Assembly (NCBI RefSeq): GCF_963678545.1
Contig: NZ_OY782870.1
Location: forward strand, 1,860,001-1,924,000
Reading direction: 5' to 3'
Source of the DNA: an uncultured Methanomethylovorans sp.
GTDB taxonomy: Archaea; Halobacteriota; Methanosarcinia; Methanosarcinales; Methanosarcinaceae
Length of the DNA stretch: 64,000 nucleotides
Shown piece after piece: positions 8,101-17,805 of the stretch. Position numbers and translations under genes: made by a program. Below the pieces are notes generated by a model, which saw only the letters and a program-made list of their open reading frames with translations, ran no database searches and was not told the origin of the DNA. Positions within the stretch are counted from its first letter, which is position 1. Each line of letters begins with the position of its first letter.

Positions 8101-9876
8101 ATGGTAGATAAAAAGAATTTACGAACTCCAATTGTATCTGTGATGGGGCACGTAGACCACGGGAAGACCACGCTGCTTGATAAGATACGGGGAAGTTCAG
8201 TGGCTGCTGGTGAAGCAGGTGCAATTACCCAGCACATTGGTGCAACTGAAGTGCCTATAGATGTAATTGTTGATAAATGTGGCAATCCTTCTTTAAGGGA
8301 AAGGTTTGTCGTGCCAGGGCTGTTGTTTATCGATACGCCTGGTCACCATGCATTCACATCCTTGCGCAGTCGTGGAGGAGCACTCGCTGATCTCGCTATT
8401 GTCGTAGTTGATATCAATGAAGGTTTCAAACCACAGACTATAGAAAGCCTGCAGATTCTTAAACGCTTCAAAACTCCTTTTGTGGTTGTAGCCAATAAGA
8501 TCGATAGGATACATGGATGGAATTCCATACCAAATGCTCCTTTCCTTGTAAGCTATAATAAACAAGCTGAACATGTGAAAGGATATCTGGACAACAAATT
8601 CTATGAGGTCATAGGTGAGCTGTTTAATCTCGGGTTCAATGCTGATCGCTATGATCGGATTACGGACTTCCAGCGCACAATAGGTGTTATTCCCATTAGT
8701 GGTCATACCGGAGAAGGAATACCTGATGTATTGATGGTATTGCTGGGGCTGGCACAGAAGTTCCTAGAAGCCAATCTACAGTATGATGCTACTGGTCCTG
8801 GAGTAGGGACCGTACTTGAAGTGAAGGAAGAACGTGGTCTTGGTACCACTGTTGACTTGATACTTTATGACGGTATGCTGCAGAAAGGTGATACTATTGT
8901 TATTGGAAGCCTTGGTGAGCCGATACAGACTAAAGTGAGAGCGATTCTAAAGCCCAGGCCATTATCTGAGATAAAATCCGAAGAAAAGTTCCAGCAGATC
9001 AACAAGGTAATTGCAGCTGCTGGTATAAAGATCTCGGCTCCTAATCTGGATGGAGCCCTTGCAGGCACTCCTTTAAGGGTTGCCACTGCAGAGACCATTG
9101 ACAAGATAATTCAGGATATTAAGCAGGAAGTAGATGCAGTACACATTGATACTGATACAATGGGTATTACCATCAAAGCCGATACCATAGGTTCCCTTGA
9201 AGCTCTTGTTAATGAGCTTAAAAAAGAGGAAATCCCTATAAGAAAAGCTGATGTGGGCGATATTACTCATCGTGATATCGTTGAGGTTTCAGCCATAGAG
9301 GACCCGCAATACTCAGTGCTCCTGGGATTCAACGTAAAGATACTACCTGATGCCAGAGAAAAAGCTCAGTTATCCAACATCAAGTTGTTTGTGAATGATG
9401 TGATCTACAGGCTCATTGATGACTATAAAGATTGGATAGAAGAGCAGAAAGAACTCTCTGAAAAGAACATTTCAGAGACTATTATCAAGCCTGCTGTCTT
9501 CCAGATAATGCGTGACTGTGTTTTCAGACAGAGTAAACCCGCAGTTGTCGGAGTAAAGATCAGGTCTGGTATCGTGAGGACAAATGTCGACATCACTAAT
9601 GCGGATGGTGTGGTTGTTGGTAAGGTCAAGGGTTTACAATTAAGAGGCGAAAACATAGGCACTGCAAGGACAGGAATGGAAGTAGCCATGGCCCTTGAAG
9701 GACCGACTGTCGGACGCCAGATAAAAGAGGAAGATATTCTTTACGTGAATGTGCCTGAAAGGCATGCAAAGATACTCGAGCATGAAATATGCGATTCTCT
9801 TTCTGCGGATGAAGTGGAAGCTTTAGATGCATTCTTGGACATTAAGAGAAAGGAAAACCCATTTTGGGCAAAGTGA
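8101..9876 (+). CDS. infB: Translation initiation factor aIF5B
   Basis: A 591-residue IF2/eIF5B-type GTPase that promotes ribosomal subunit joining. G1 is GHVDHGKT, G2 lies in [10 protein letters not shown]3 is DTPGHHAF and G4 is ANKIDRI. Domain II (about 230-330), domain III, the linker helix and domain IV with GRQIKEED follow. The length is that of archaeal enzymes, which lack the long N-terminal region of eukaryotic eIF5B. No intein interrupts the G domain. GAGGGG (8090-8095) is the ribosome binding site. Confidence 0.97.
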   Translation: MVDKKNLRTPIVSVMGHVDHGKTTLLDKIRGSSVAAGEAGAITQHIGATEVPIDVIVDKCGNPSLRERFVVPGLLFIDTPGHHAFTSLRSRGGALADLAIVVVDINEGFKPQTIESLQILKRFKTPFVVVANKIDRIHGWNSIPNAPFLVSYNKQAEHVKGYLDNKFYEVIGELFNLGFNADRYDRITDFQRTIGVIPISGHTGEGIPDVLMVLLGLAQKFLEANLQYDATGPGVGTVLEVKEERGLGTTVDLILYDGMLQKGDTIVIGSLGEPIQTKVRAILKPRPLSEIKSEEKFQQINKVIAAAGIKISAPNLDGALAGTPLRVATAETIDKIIQDIKQEVDAVHIDTDTMGITIKADTIGSLEALVNELKKEEIPIRKADVGDITHRDIVEVSAIEDPQYSVLLGFNVKILPDAREKAQLSNIKLFVNDVIYRLIDDYKDWIEEQKELSEKNISETIIKPAVFQIMRDCVFRQSKPAVVGVKIRSGIVRTNVDITNADGVVVGKVKGLQLRGENIGTARTGMEVAMALEGPTVGRQIKEEDILYVNVPERHAKILEHEICDSLSADEVEALDAFLDIKRKENPFWAK

Positions 9877-9931
9877 ATAATATATTTCATAAGTAAATTA
9901 CAAGGATTTATAACAATTTGGAGGAATAAAG

Positions 9932-10324
9932 TTGGCAGATTTTAAAGTAGTTGTTTCAGATCCAAAGACAAAGAGTTACCAATTCGATGTGAAGGGTTCC
10001 GAAGCAAACAAGTTCATCGGAAAGGCAATCGGTCAGGATATAGATGGCGCTGTAGTCGGTCTTTCAGGATATAAACTCTTGATAACCGGTGGAAGTGACA
10101 AGAGTGGAATGGTTATGAGACCAGACCTTCCAGGACCAAAGAGGAAAAAGATTCTTGTTGCTACTGGTGTGGGTTATGTACCTAAGGCCAATGGTATGCG
10201 CCGCAGAAAGATGATGCATGGTAAAGAAATCTCACCTGATATCATCCAAATCAACACTAAGGTTGTTGAATACGGTGAAAAGTCCATCGAAGAGATCGTC
10301 GGTGGCGGCAAGACAGAAGAGTGA
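9932..10324 (+). CDS. rps6e: Ribosomal protein S6e
   Basis: A 130-residue archaeal S6e beginning [20 protein letters not shown], with the central [20 protein letters not shown] and the basic segment [20 protein letters not shown]. The start is a TTG at 9932, placed 7 bp after GGAGG. It follows infB by 55 bp, as in many euryarchaea where S6e and aIF5B or aIF2-gamma genes are linked. A weak hairpin and T6 follow the stop. Confidence 0.95.
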   Translation: MADFKVVVSDPKTKSYQFDVKGSEANKFIGKAIGQDIDGAVVGLSGYKLLITGGSDKSGMVMRPDLPGPKRKKILVATGVGYVPKANGMRRRKMMHGKEISPDIIQINTKVVEYGEKSIEEIVGGGKTEE

Positions 10325-10352
10325 TCCAAGTTAAGGATCATTCACTTTTTTC
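10322..10352 (+). terminator. Probable terminator of the ribosomal block
   Basis: TGATCC and GGATCA form a 6-bp stem around a 7-nt loop just after the stop. CACTTTTTT follows. Confidence 0.45.
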
Positions 10353-10459
10353 AATACTATCTCGATACTATTTTTATTTTAATTTTCAGAACAATAGTTA
10401 GAAGAAATCTTTTATTCTACTCTATGTTAATCTGCGATGTCACTCTTGAAACTGTAGTT

Positions 10460-10859
10460 TCAATCCATTTTTGCTGCTGATATGGAAAGAGCATATTTAT
10501 GTTCTCCAAATCCCACATCCACAAGCACGCCTACCTTTAGAAGTTTATTAAAACATTCTCTTGCAATAACACGAGCATCCGGTCATATATCTTCGGCATT
10601 TCCTTATCCATATTATGCCAGAAAAAATTTATTCTACAGTTTCATATCTTTGTTAAAACAAAAGATACCTGTTCCTAGATCATAAATGAAAAGTGACATA
10701 CGAAGGTGGGAGGGCAGATGCTGCCCATTTCATTATATCTTCTGGCCACTCAACACTCACTCTCAGGTACTGCCTGGATGGGACCATGTCTACCTATTTC
10801 TGTATATACTCGGCTATTTGTTTAAGATTCTCTGATGGTTTGAATACAGTGTAGAACAT
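10460..10859 (-). pseudogene. Decayed gene fragments of unknown family
   Basis: The minus strand retains protein-like pieces. From ATG 10859, MFYTVFKPSENLKQIAEYIQ runs to an in-frame TAG (10796-10794) and then in the same frame to a TGA at 10682-10680. A second piece, containing PDARVIARECFNKL and VGVLVDVGFGEHKYAL, ends at TGA 10462-10460 in another frame with an internal TGA. The second resembles the C-terminal half of a winged-helix domain. No intact reading remains and no ribosome binding site precedes the ATG. The TAG could in principle be pyrrolysine, but the other lesions favour simple decay. Confidence 0.35.
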
Positions 10860-10892
10860 AATCATTCATATGTGCAACTAATCATCATCATT

Positions 10893-10920
10893 TTTTGTTG
10901 TTATTCGAATAACAACAAAA
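10893..10920. promoter_or_regulatory. Perfect 28-bp palindrome, probable operator
   Basis: The arm TTTTGTTGTTATTC is followed at once by its exact reverse complement. The site ends about 20 bp before a TATA-like ATAAATATAA (10941-10950) of the exporter operon. This fits an activator or repressor site at the BRE/TATA flank. TrmB-type regulators bind palindromes near archaeal promoters, and one is encoded at the end of this operon. An alternative is a bidirectional hairpin terminator. Confidence 0.6.
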
Positions 10921-10993
10921 TCATATTTTTTTAAAAAACTATAAATATAAGTCTTTTCTATAAGGCGTATATTCTTACAATAAGCTGATACAG

Positions 10994-13345
10994 TTGAGAG
11001 GGATTATTATAAAAGGCATATTTGAAAAACTTGGAGTCTTCATAGAAGATAACTCGGTGGCTATTGCACTTATTGCACTTCTTTTAATAATCCTCTCTCT
11101 GCAGGGTGCTCAGCTAATTGAAATGAAATCAGGAACAGATACTTTTGTTGAAAAAACATCGAAGCTCTACCAGGATTTTGACCATCTTTATCTAAATCTC
11201 TTCAGTACCCAGTCAATAGTTGTGATGGTTGAGGGTAAAGATATCACAAATCCGGAACTTCTTAAAGCCCTGGACAGGGCCCAGCTTTCAGCTGCTGCCA
11301 TCCCCGGTGTAATTGAAGTAACTTCTCCTTCCACTGTAATAAAAGAAGTTAACTATGAAATGACCGGGAATGCAGAAATACCGGATGATGAAGCAACGAT
11401 AAAGGGCATGGTGTCTTCATACATGCCTTCTGCTCTTATGCCGGATGATACTCATGCTTTCATGTCAGTGGTAATAGAAGGAACTACTACAGATCAGATG
11501 CAGGAAGAAATATTGAAACAGACAGAGTCATCTGTTGCATTCGCCGTGTTCCCTCCTGATTACAATGTTATAGTTACAGGCGATCCAGCTTTTAATGTCG
11601 CACTTAACTACGAGATGAACTCAAGCATGGGACCATTGCTTGGTATAGCAGCTTTGCTCATGATGGTAGTACTTTACGTAGTATTCAAGCATGTAAGATG
11701 GAGATTGCTTCCGTTACCTATTGTGCTTTTAGGTATCATATTAACTTTCGGTGCAATGGGTTTTCTGAACATACCTATGACAATGGTATCCATGGCCGCT
11801 TTTCCTGTGCTGATTGGACTTGGGATCGACTATGCTATCCAGTTCCATAACCGCATAGAGGAAGAACTTGCAAAAGGAGAAGATGCTGCAGAGGCCGTGG
11901 TACAAACTATAAAGCACATTGGGCCAGCTGTACTGATAGCTCTGATCATCACAGCTCTGGGTTTCTTTTCTCTTTTCACATCAGCAGTGCCTATGATCCA
12001 GGATTTTGGAAAACTTCTGCTTATAGGAATTATAATGTGTTTTTTTGTTTCTCTTTTTGTAGGTGTTACAGTGATCTATACTCTACACCGGCTAGAGGAT
12101 AGAAAGAAATTGAAAAAAGGAATAGCCGGTAAAAAGAATGACCACCCCGACAACACCACACAACCTGATATTTTAGATCGCTTGATTGGGAAGATGACTG
12201 CTTTCACGCTAAAATATCCATGGATTATCTTAATTATTGCAAGCTTGTCCTGTCTTGGGGGCATGTACGTGGATTCCATGGTTCCTGTGCAGACAGATGT
12301 CCAGACTTTTGTTCCGCAGGACATGTCTGCTTTATTGGACCTCAAACATCTTGGCAGCATACTTGGTGGTACCGATCAGCTTAATCTCGTGATAAAAACA
12401 GACGATAATGCCGACCCAGATCTACTTAAATGGATCGATGAGTTCTCAGAGCACGAAGTTGCAGGCAGATCCCACATATACGGGTCCAGCAGTATTGTGC
12501 CTCTTGTAAAAGAGATGAATGGCGGTGAGATCCCGGACACTGCTGAAGAAGTAAAGCATCTATATACACAGATGTCAGATAGCCAGAAAGAACGGTATCT
12601 CCATGGCGGGAATATAATGGTGCTAAATCTAAACATAGGGAACGCCATGGGTGAATTGGGACTAGAAGGCATATCTGACCTCTCTGATACGGTTGAAGAA
12701 GATATTAAATGGTTTGTCCCTCCTCCAGGCAGCACTGTTACGATTACCGGGAATTCAGTAGTATTCTTCGAGGTTATCGGCGCACTTACTTCAGGTCGCA
12801 TGTTGATGACTATGCTTGGTATAGTCCTGGTGTTCATAGGACTGCTGGTAATTTATAGAGACCACCTGAAAGCCCTGACTCCGATCATCACAATGCTAAT
12901 CGTCGTAGGATGGTCTGGAGGCGTCATGTATTATGCAGGCCTTGAATACACTCCTATGACAGCAACTCTTGGTGCACTTATTCTTGGAGTAGGCTCCGAA
13001 TATGCTATCCTTATGATGGAAAGATATTTTGAAGAAAAAGACAAAGGAGCCACACCTGATGAGGCTATGCATGAGGCAAGCATCAAAATGGGGAAGGCTA
13101 TCATTAGTTCAGGACTTACTACGGTCTTTGGTTTTGCTGCATTGATCGCTTCTCCTTTTACTATGACCAGCAATTTTGGTTTCATTACAGTTATTGATGT
13201 CACGCTGGCATTGTTCGCTACATTTGTAGTATTCCCTCCTGTATTAGTTTTATTGGACAAGCATAGGGAACAGAGGATCTCGAAGAAAAAAATGAAAACC
13301 ATGAATACTAACCATGCCAAGGCAACGGAGGTTAGCTCCATATGA
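10994..13345 (+). CDS. RND/MMPL-type exporter (HAE3-like)
   Basis: A 783-residue membrane protein with the duplicated RND layout. TM1 lies at about 20-40, then an external loop (50-205), then a five-helix bundle (about 210-370) with GIGIDYAIQFHNR. TM7 lies near 410-430, then a second external loop, then a second bundle (about 615-760) with GVGSEYAILMMERYF. The acidic residue after the Gly run is kept as Asp in the first half and Glu in the second. The family exports lipids or hydrophobic compounds using the ion gradient; the substrate here is unknown. The TTG start at 10994 lacks a strong ribosome binding site and is uncertain. Its last codons overlap the next gene by 4 bp. Confidence 0.88.
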   Translation: MRGIIIKGIFEKLGVFIEDNSVAIALIALLLIILSLQGAQLIEMKSGTDTFVEKTSKLYQDFDHLYLNLFSTQSIVVMVEGKDITNPELLKALDRAQLSAAAIPGVIEVTSPSTVIKEVNYEMTGNAEIPDDEATIKGMVSSYMPSALMPDDTHAFMSVVIEGTTTDQMQEEILKQTESSVAFAVFPPDYNVIVTGDPAFNVALNYEMNSSMGPLLGIAALLMMVVLYVVFKHVRWRLLPLPIVLLGIILTFGAMGFLNIPMTMVSMAAFPVLIGLGIDYAIQFHNRIEEELAKGEDAAEAVVQTIKHIGPAVLIALIITALGFFSLFTSAVPMIQDFGKLLLIGIIMCFFVSLFVGVTVIYTLHRLEDRKKLKKGIAGKKNDHPDNTTQPDILDRLIGKMTAFTLKYPWIILIIASLSCLGGMYVDSMVPVQTDVQTFVPQDMSALLDLKHLGSILGGTDQLNLVIKTDDNADPDLLKWIDEFSEHEVAGRSHIYGSSSIVPLVKEMNGGEIPDTAEEVKHLYTQMSDSQKERYLHGGNIMVLNLNIGNAMGELGLEGISDLSDTVEEDIKWFVPPPGSTVTITGNSVVFFEVIGALTSGRMLMTMLGIVLVFIGLLVIYRDHLKALTPIITMLIVVGWSGGVMYYAGLEYTPMTATLGALILGVGSEYAILMMERYFEEKDKGATPDEAMHEASIKMGKAIISSGLTTVFGFAALIASPFTMTSNFGFITVIDVTLALFATFVVFPPVLVLLDKHREQRISKKKMKTMNTNHAKATEVSSI

Positions 13346-14457
13346 AAAGTACATTAGGAATAAAAATTATCACAAATTTCACTCTCATTCTGACAGTTAT
13401 GGTTGTGATTAGTATGCTTTCAGTTTTGGAAGTATACCCAGCTTCTGCAAAGGAGTTCTTGCCAGCTACATATGAGCAGACGACCAACTTTTACACAAGT
13501 TACGGGGAACCGGATCTTTATGCTTCAGTTCTTGGAGATACTGAGCTCAAAAGAGGGGAAACGAAAGATATAAAGATCGTAATTTCCAATCGAGGAGTAC
13601 TCTATGGTGCAAAGAGTGCGCAGGGTGTCGGTACTTCTGAAACAAAACAGGCGCTTGCCATGAAAGAACTGGAATATGAATCCCTTCGTACCGTTGCTTA
13701 TGGTGTGAAAGCTACCCTGTTAACCAATTCTGAATATATAGATGTAGATCCAACCACGAACAGCCAGATTTTGGAAGAAGTATTTCCGGGACAATTACCT
13801 GATGATCCTCTGGTATTTACCTTGACGGTCTCGGACAAAGCGCCTGCTGGAGTGTATATGCTAGTTCTGCCTCTTGCATATGAATATCAAAAGGATGTAA
13901 GAATGACCGCGGGGAGTACAGCTGTCCAGGGTATGCCTTCAAAGGATCATGAAACTTATTACCAGGCTGCCAATAAGACCCTGATTATTCCAATGATCAT
14001 AGAACCTGAACCCAGATTAGAGGTCACTGGGGTATCGGGCCAGCTTTCAGCAGGTGGCATGAGTACCATAAATGTCACCTACACAAACACAGGTGAACTC
14101 CCAGCTACAGATGCTGCTGCCAGGATCGTTGCTATGAAACCACTTTCTTGTGACAAGTCTATGCAACCTCTTGGTACTATTGAGCCAGGCTCAAGCAAAA
14201 CTGCATCATTTGTGATAGCTTCAGAACTTGCAGCCGTGGCAAAGACATATGGACTGGACAGTGAAATCAAATACATCGATACAGACGGTGAGATTGCATA
14301 TTCAAGCAGTATGAAAGTGGATGTTCTGGTCACACCTGCTGAAGAGAAATTGAACATTACCGGCATTGCAATTGTCGGAATCATCATTACATTGATAGTG
14401 ATAGTATCTAAGAACATATTGAGGAGCATGAACCAAAAGAACAGAGGGATAGAATGA
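13342..14457 (+). CDS. COG1361-type membrane-anchored extracellular protein, copy 1
   Basis: A 371-residue protein with an N-terminal signal helix (about 8-36), a long exterior part and a C-terminal transmembrane helix (about 340-362, ITGIAIVGIIITLIVIV). The outer part ends in a CARDB/NEW3-like beta-sandwich (LEVTGVSGQLSAGGMSTINV to TNTGELPATDAA), typical of COG1361 S-layer-related proteins. It starts in an ATGA overlap with the exporter and ends in another with its paralogue, so the three are translationally coupled. Its position suggests an external partner of the exporter, comparable in role to an adaptor protein. That is inference. Confidence 0.8.
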   Translation: MKSTLGIKIITNFTLILTVMVVISMLSVLEVYPASAKEFLPATYEQTTNFYTSYGEPDLYASVLGDTELKRGETKDIKIVISNRGVLYGAKSAQGVGTSETKQALAMKELEYESLRTVAYGVKATLLTNSEYIDVDPTTNSQILEEVFPGQLPDDPLVFTLTVSDKAPAGVYMLVLPLAYEYQKDVRMTAGSTAVQGMPSKDHETYYQAANKTLIIPMIIEPEPRLEVTGVSGQLSAGGMSTINVTYTNTGELPATDAAARIVAMKPLSCDKSMQPLGTIEPGSSKTASFVIASELAAVAKTYGLDSEIKYIDTDGEIAYSSSMKVDVLVTPAEEKLNITGIAIVGIIITLIVIVSKNILRSMNQKNRGIE

Positions 14458-15524
14458 ATAGCCTGAAAAATGTGACTAATGTACTAGCATTTTTAATTCT
14501 GGTAATTTCTATTACAACACCTGCATATGCACAGTTACCGGAATTCTTCAATTTTGATGACAATTACTATGTAGTCTACGGAGGACCAAATGTAACTGCG
14601 ACCTTGATCGGCGATAATGAGTATTCTCGTGGAGACACAGTAACAATAGACCTAAATCTTATGAACAAAGGCGTTGTCAGTGGCTTTAAGGATGAAGCTG
14701 ATAAAGACGATCTTGATGAGCTTGAGCAGAAATTGCAGATGACAGAGATGAATTATGAGGCACAGAGAACAACTGCTATTGGTATTGTAGCAATCCTCAA
14801 CTCTTCAAATCCATACGTAACTGTCAAATCCGGGCCACAGGAAGCTGGATCTCTTTCCTCTGGGCAGCAAACTGAAAATCCTGTTGAGTTCAACATTGAG
14901 ATATCCAAAAATGCTCCAGCTGGTACTTATCCCTTGAACCTGCAACTGTATTATGGATATCAACAGGATGTGCAGATCAATGGTGATGACGAAACAGATC
15001 TGGGTATCACCAATATGGAAGTCGGGCTTTGGTATTCTGTGGGTCAACAGAACCAGACGATCAACATAAAGGTAGATAACGAAGCTGATTTTGAAGTGGT
15101 CAATGCTACAGGTGCGCTATATGCAAATTCAGATGGAATGTTACATGTCACCTATAAGAACACAGGTGAGATAACAGCAAAAGACGCTACAGTCAGAATA
15201 AGTCCTGATGATCCATTCAGTACTACAGATGATCAGGCTTTTTTGGGAACATTGGAACCCGGACAAACAGCAGATGCTATATTTAAGCTGAAGGTAGATG
15301 AAATAGCAGTTGCCAAAGCTTACTCCATCAACAGTGAGATCAAATATGAGGATGAGGATGGGCACAGCCAGATATCAGATACCATTAAGATAAAGACAGA
15401 AACTTTGCCTGCAAGATCTTTTGGTGAGTCATTGTCAGCTTACACAGGATTGTTTGCGATCATTTCAATAGTGATCGTTGTTACAGGTGGATTTTTCATC
15501 TACAAGAAACAGAAAAAAGGATAG
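14454..15524 (+). CDS. COG1361-type membrane-anchored extracellular protein, copy 2
   Basis: A 356-residue paralogue of the preceding protein. It has a clear signal peptide (about 1-27, ending AYA before QLPEF), matching segments such as YVVYGGPNVTATLIGDNEYSRGD and DFEVVNATGALYANSDG, and a C-terminal anchor (about 326-350) with a short basic tail KKQKKG. Both copies share a motif of the form 'YGxP..xAxxxGDxExxRGxT'. Side-by-side paralogues behind one RND pump suggest a heteromeric exterior complex. The regulator gene 50 bp downstream is on the same strand. Confidence 0.8.
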   Translation: MNSLKNVTNVLAFLILVISITTPAYAQLPEFFNFDDNYYVVYGGPNVTATLIGDNEYSRGDTVTIDLNLMNKGVVSGFKDEADKDDLDELEQKLQMTEMNYEAQRTTAIGIVAILNSSNPYVTVKSGPQEAGSLSSGQQTENPVEFNIEISKNAPAGTYPLNLQLYYGYQQDVQINGDDETDLGITNMEVGLWYSVGQQNQTINIKVDNEADFEVVNATGALYANSDGMLHVTYKNTGEITAKDATVRISPDDPFSTTDDQAFLGTLEPGQTADAIFKLKVDEIAVAKAYSINSEIKYEDEDGHSQISDTIKIKTETLPARSFGESLSAYTGLFAIISIVIVVTGGFFIYKKQKKG

Positions 15525-15574
15525 ATGGGTAAAGAATAAAACCCTCTCTCCTTAATTAACAGGATAATAGGTTC

Positions 15575-16372
15575 ATGTCTTCACTTATTGATTCTCTTAG
15601 AAACTTAGGGTTTACTGAATATGAGGCAAAGGTCTTTGTGGCATTGACCAGGTATGGGAGTGGTACTGCTACAGACCTTCATATGTTCTCAGGCATACCA
15701 AGGCCTGCTGTATACGGAGTTCTAAGAAAGCTTGCTGAACGTGGTCTTATTGAAGTGCAGCATACAAAACCCATGAGATACAAATGCATCTGCCCTCAGA
15801 AAACCATTGAAAAGATCAAAACGGATTTTGAGCAGGAAACGGAATCAGCTCTTGAAAAACTTGAAGAGGTCTACTCAAGTAAGGACAATGAAATTCAGGA
15901 AGAAGTTGTCTGGACCATAAACGGCCTGAAAAATGTAACTGACAGGATAATCCAGGTTATTTGCAATGCAAAATCTGAAATCATAGCAGAAACTCCTCAT
16001 CCTGGTTTCAAGGATCTTGAGAATGTGTACTTGTTAATAGAAAAACACCATAAGGAACTTGCTGAGGTGTTCAATCGTAAGATAAGCGAAGGTGTTAAAG
16101 TGCGTATAATCGCTTATTCCTCGGAGGAATTAGGGGACATAGCAAAACAAATTCCCGGTGCCGAACTTAGATTGTATGCCATAAAGGATGAACAATTTAG
16201 GAAAGGGGGAGCTATTTTAGTCGATAGCTCTGAGGTGCTGATAGACCTCAGAAAAGATGCAGGTGTAAAAGAAGAACTTACAGCTATATGGTCTAATGGA
16301 CGAGAGTTCGTTTTCTTTGTGAAGCACTTACTTGAAGCCGAGTGGGAAGCTGCCCATACCAATTTGAACTAA
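15575..16372 (+). CDS. TrmB-family transcriptional regulator
   Basis: A 265-residue regulator. The N-terminal winged helix (about 1-75) reads SLIDSLRNLGFTEYEAKVFV, then GTATDLHMFSGIPRPAVYGV and LRKLAERGLIEV, the usual TrmB pattern. A coiled-coil linker follows (about 88-110), then a C-terminal TrmB-type effector domain. TrmB proteins sense sugars or other small molecules and repress or activate transporter operons. Its place at the end of the exporter operon, together with the 28-bp palindrome at the operon's promoter, points to local control. The effector cannot be told from sequence. Confidence 0.88.
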   Translation: MSSLIDSLRNLGFTEYEAKVFVALTRYGSGTATDLHMFSGIPRPAVYGVLRKLAERGLIEVQHTKPMRYKCICPQKTIEKIKTDFEQETESALEKLEEVYSSKDNEIQEEVVWTINGLKNVTDRIIQVICNAKSEIIAETPHPGFKDLENVYLLIEKHHKELAEVFNRKISEGVKVRIIAYSSEELGDIAKQIPGAELRLYAIKDEQFRKGGAILVDSSEVLIDLRKDAGVKEELTAIWSNGREFVFFVKHLLEAEWEAAHTNLN

Positions 16373-16388
16373 AAAAGGAATAATTAGC

Positions 16389-16796
16389 TCAGAGCAGCCT
16401 TTTACCTGCATCGGAGCCTGACTTGCATTCGTAAACTTCAGTGATCTTCATTACCACAAGGCTTCTGGCAGGGAATCTGTCTCCCATGGACTTTACCATC
16501 TTGTACATTTTTTCGTAATCTTCACCACTAGTTTTGATTTCGATGGGTCCTTTTATCTGGAAACAACCTTGGGTTTCGGGTCCCCATACATACAGGGCCA
16601 CTATGGGATTTGCCCTGAGGTTTTCAAGTGTTTTCAGGAAAAAGTTATCGGCTATCCAGACCGTTTCATCGTCATCCTGCAATTTACAGAAACCTATGGG
16701 TATAACATTAGGAATGCCATCCTTTGAAGCCGTCGCCAGCGGGAATATCCGCATTTTGGGGAATGCATCTTTCATCTCTGAATTGAGTTTTACCAT
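16389..16796 (-). CDS. Pyridoxamine 5'-phosphate oxidase-like FMN-binding protein
   Basis: A 135-residue split-barrel flavin protein. FPLATASKDGIPNVIPIGFC, DNFFLKTLENLRANP and VALYVWGPETQGCFQIKG are the strand order of small PNPOx-like proteins. Such proteins bind FMN or F420 and act as reductases; the substrate is unknown. AGGTGAT before the ATG supports the start at 16796. It is convergent with the TrmB gene and stands alone on the minus strand. Confidence 0.82.
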   Translation of the reverse strand: MVKLNSEMKDAFPKMRIFPLATASKDGIPNVIPIGFCKLQDDDETVWIADNFFLKTLENLRANPIVALYVWGPETQGCFQIKGPIEIKTSGEDYEKMYKMVKSMGDRFPARSLVVMKITEVYECKSGSDAGKRLL

Positions 16797-16880
16797 GGTA
16801 TCACCTGCTTGATAGCAAGCTTACCATGTTAGCATAGTATAAAAGATAAATCTCTAGTGCCATTTTCATTCCATCCAGTG

Positions 16881-16951
16881 CATATAAATACTACTTTTAC
16901 TTTATGTAAAGCAAACATTACATTAAGTAAGATACTATTTACATAATGTAG
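16881..16951 (+). promoter_or_regulatory. Promoter with three repeated palindromic boxes
   Basis: A TATA-like CATATAAATA (16881-16890) is followed by three related boxes: CTTTATGTAAAG, TTACATTAAGTAAG and TTTACATAATGTAG. All contain TTAC/GTAA half-sites. They lie between the TATA box and the start codon, where a bound protein would block transcription. The XRE-family regulator encoded by this operon is the obvious candidate. Confidence 0.5.
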
Positions 16952-16975
16952 TCAAAAATAAACATGAGGTTCAAT

Positions 16976-17359
16976 ATGAAAAAGGAACAATTTAGAGTCA
17001 TCTCACTTGTGACTGTAGTATCTGTCGGAGCGATAATCGGATTTGCATCTTCCATAGGAAATCCGATACTTGCAGGAGGGGGTATGTTTGCGGGCATGGC
17101 TGTCCTATATCTTGCCAAACGAACAGTAAAAGGAGTTGTGGAAGATGAGATGAACTTTCATATCAATCATCTGGCTTCTGCGCTGACCCTTAAACTAGTT
17201 ACCATCTGTTTTGCCACAGTCGGTGCTATCCTTATAGCAATGAGGAATACATATCCTCAGTATATGGACCTTGGCTTTTTCCTTGCCTACACAAGCTGTA
17301 TTATTATAATGCTTTATGCAATCTTTTACTCGTACTACAATAGGAAATACGAGGCATAG
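16976..17359 (+). CDS. DUF2178-family membrane protein
   Basis: About 127 residues with four hydrophobic helices (near residues 8-26, 31-46, 72-92 and 98-118) and the conserved VEDEMNFHINHLASA between helices 2 and 3. DUF2178 proteins are usually encoded immediately upstream of a small XRE-type regulator, as here; their function is unknown. GAGGT just before ATG 16976 makes it a better start than ATG 16964. The next gene starts 1 bp after the stop. Confidence 0.82.
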   Translation: MKKEQFRVISLVTVVSVGAIIGFASSIGNPILAGGGMFAGMAVLYLAKRTVKGVVEDEMNFHINHLASALTLKLVTICFATVGAILIAMRNTYPQYMDLGFFLAYTSCIIIMLYAIFYSYYNRKYEA

Positions 17360-17360
17360 A

Positions 17361-17576
17361 ATGAAGAACAGAATTAAGGTCTACAGAGCTATTCATGATC
17401 TCACCCAGGAGGTTCTGGCAGATAAATTGCAGGTCACAAGGCAGACTATACACGCCATTGAAAGGGAAAAATACGATCCTTCCCTTGAACTTGCATTCAA
17501 ACTATCGCAGTTGTTCAGGGTTCCAATTGAGGAACTATTCATTTATGATGAAAAGGAGTATGTTCTGGATACATAA
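17361..17576 (+). CDS. XRE-family helix-turn-helix regulator
   Basis: A 71-residue stand-alone Cro/C1-type domain: MKNRIKVYRAIHDLTQEVLA, then LQVTRQTIHAIEREKYDPSL, with the C-terminal VPIEELFIYDE. This belongs to the YozG-like group typically paired with small membrane proteins. Coupling to the DUF2178 gene (1-bp gap) and the repeated boxes in the shared promoter suggest autoregulation. Confidence 0.9.
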   Translation: MKNRIKVYRAIHDLTQEVLADKLQVTRQTIHAIEREKYDPSLELAFKLSQLFRVPIEELFIYDEKEYVLDT

Positions 17577-17805
17577 TATATATTTATATTTTTAACTTGT
17601 CAATAGTTGACGCTAAGGATCATTTCTCAGGCATAAACCTCATTAGTATATTCTATCAAATCAAAACATTTTAATGCAATATTTAATCTATATGGCCTGC
17701 ACATTAAGATCTTTCCTTTATACTACATGAATACCCTAGATAGGACAATAATAACCGAATAAAATATATAATGTACTAGAATAATCACTACTGTGATGGA
17801 AGATT

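Noticed and set aside
10482..10685. A 67-codon plus-strand frame
   Set aside because: It is antisense to protein-like fragments on the other strand and has no recognisable features of its own.
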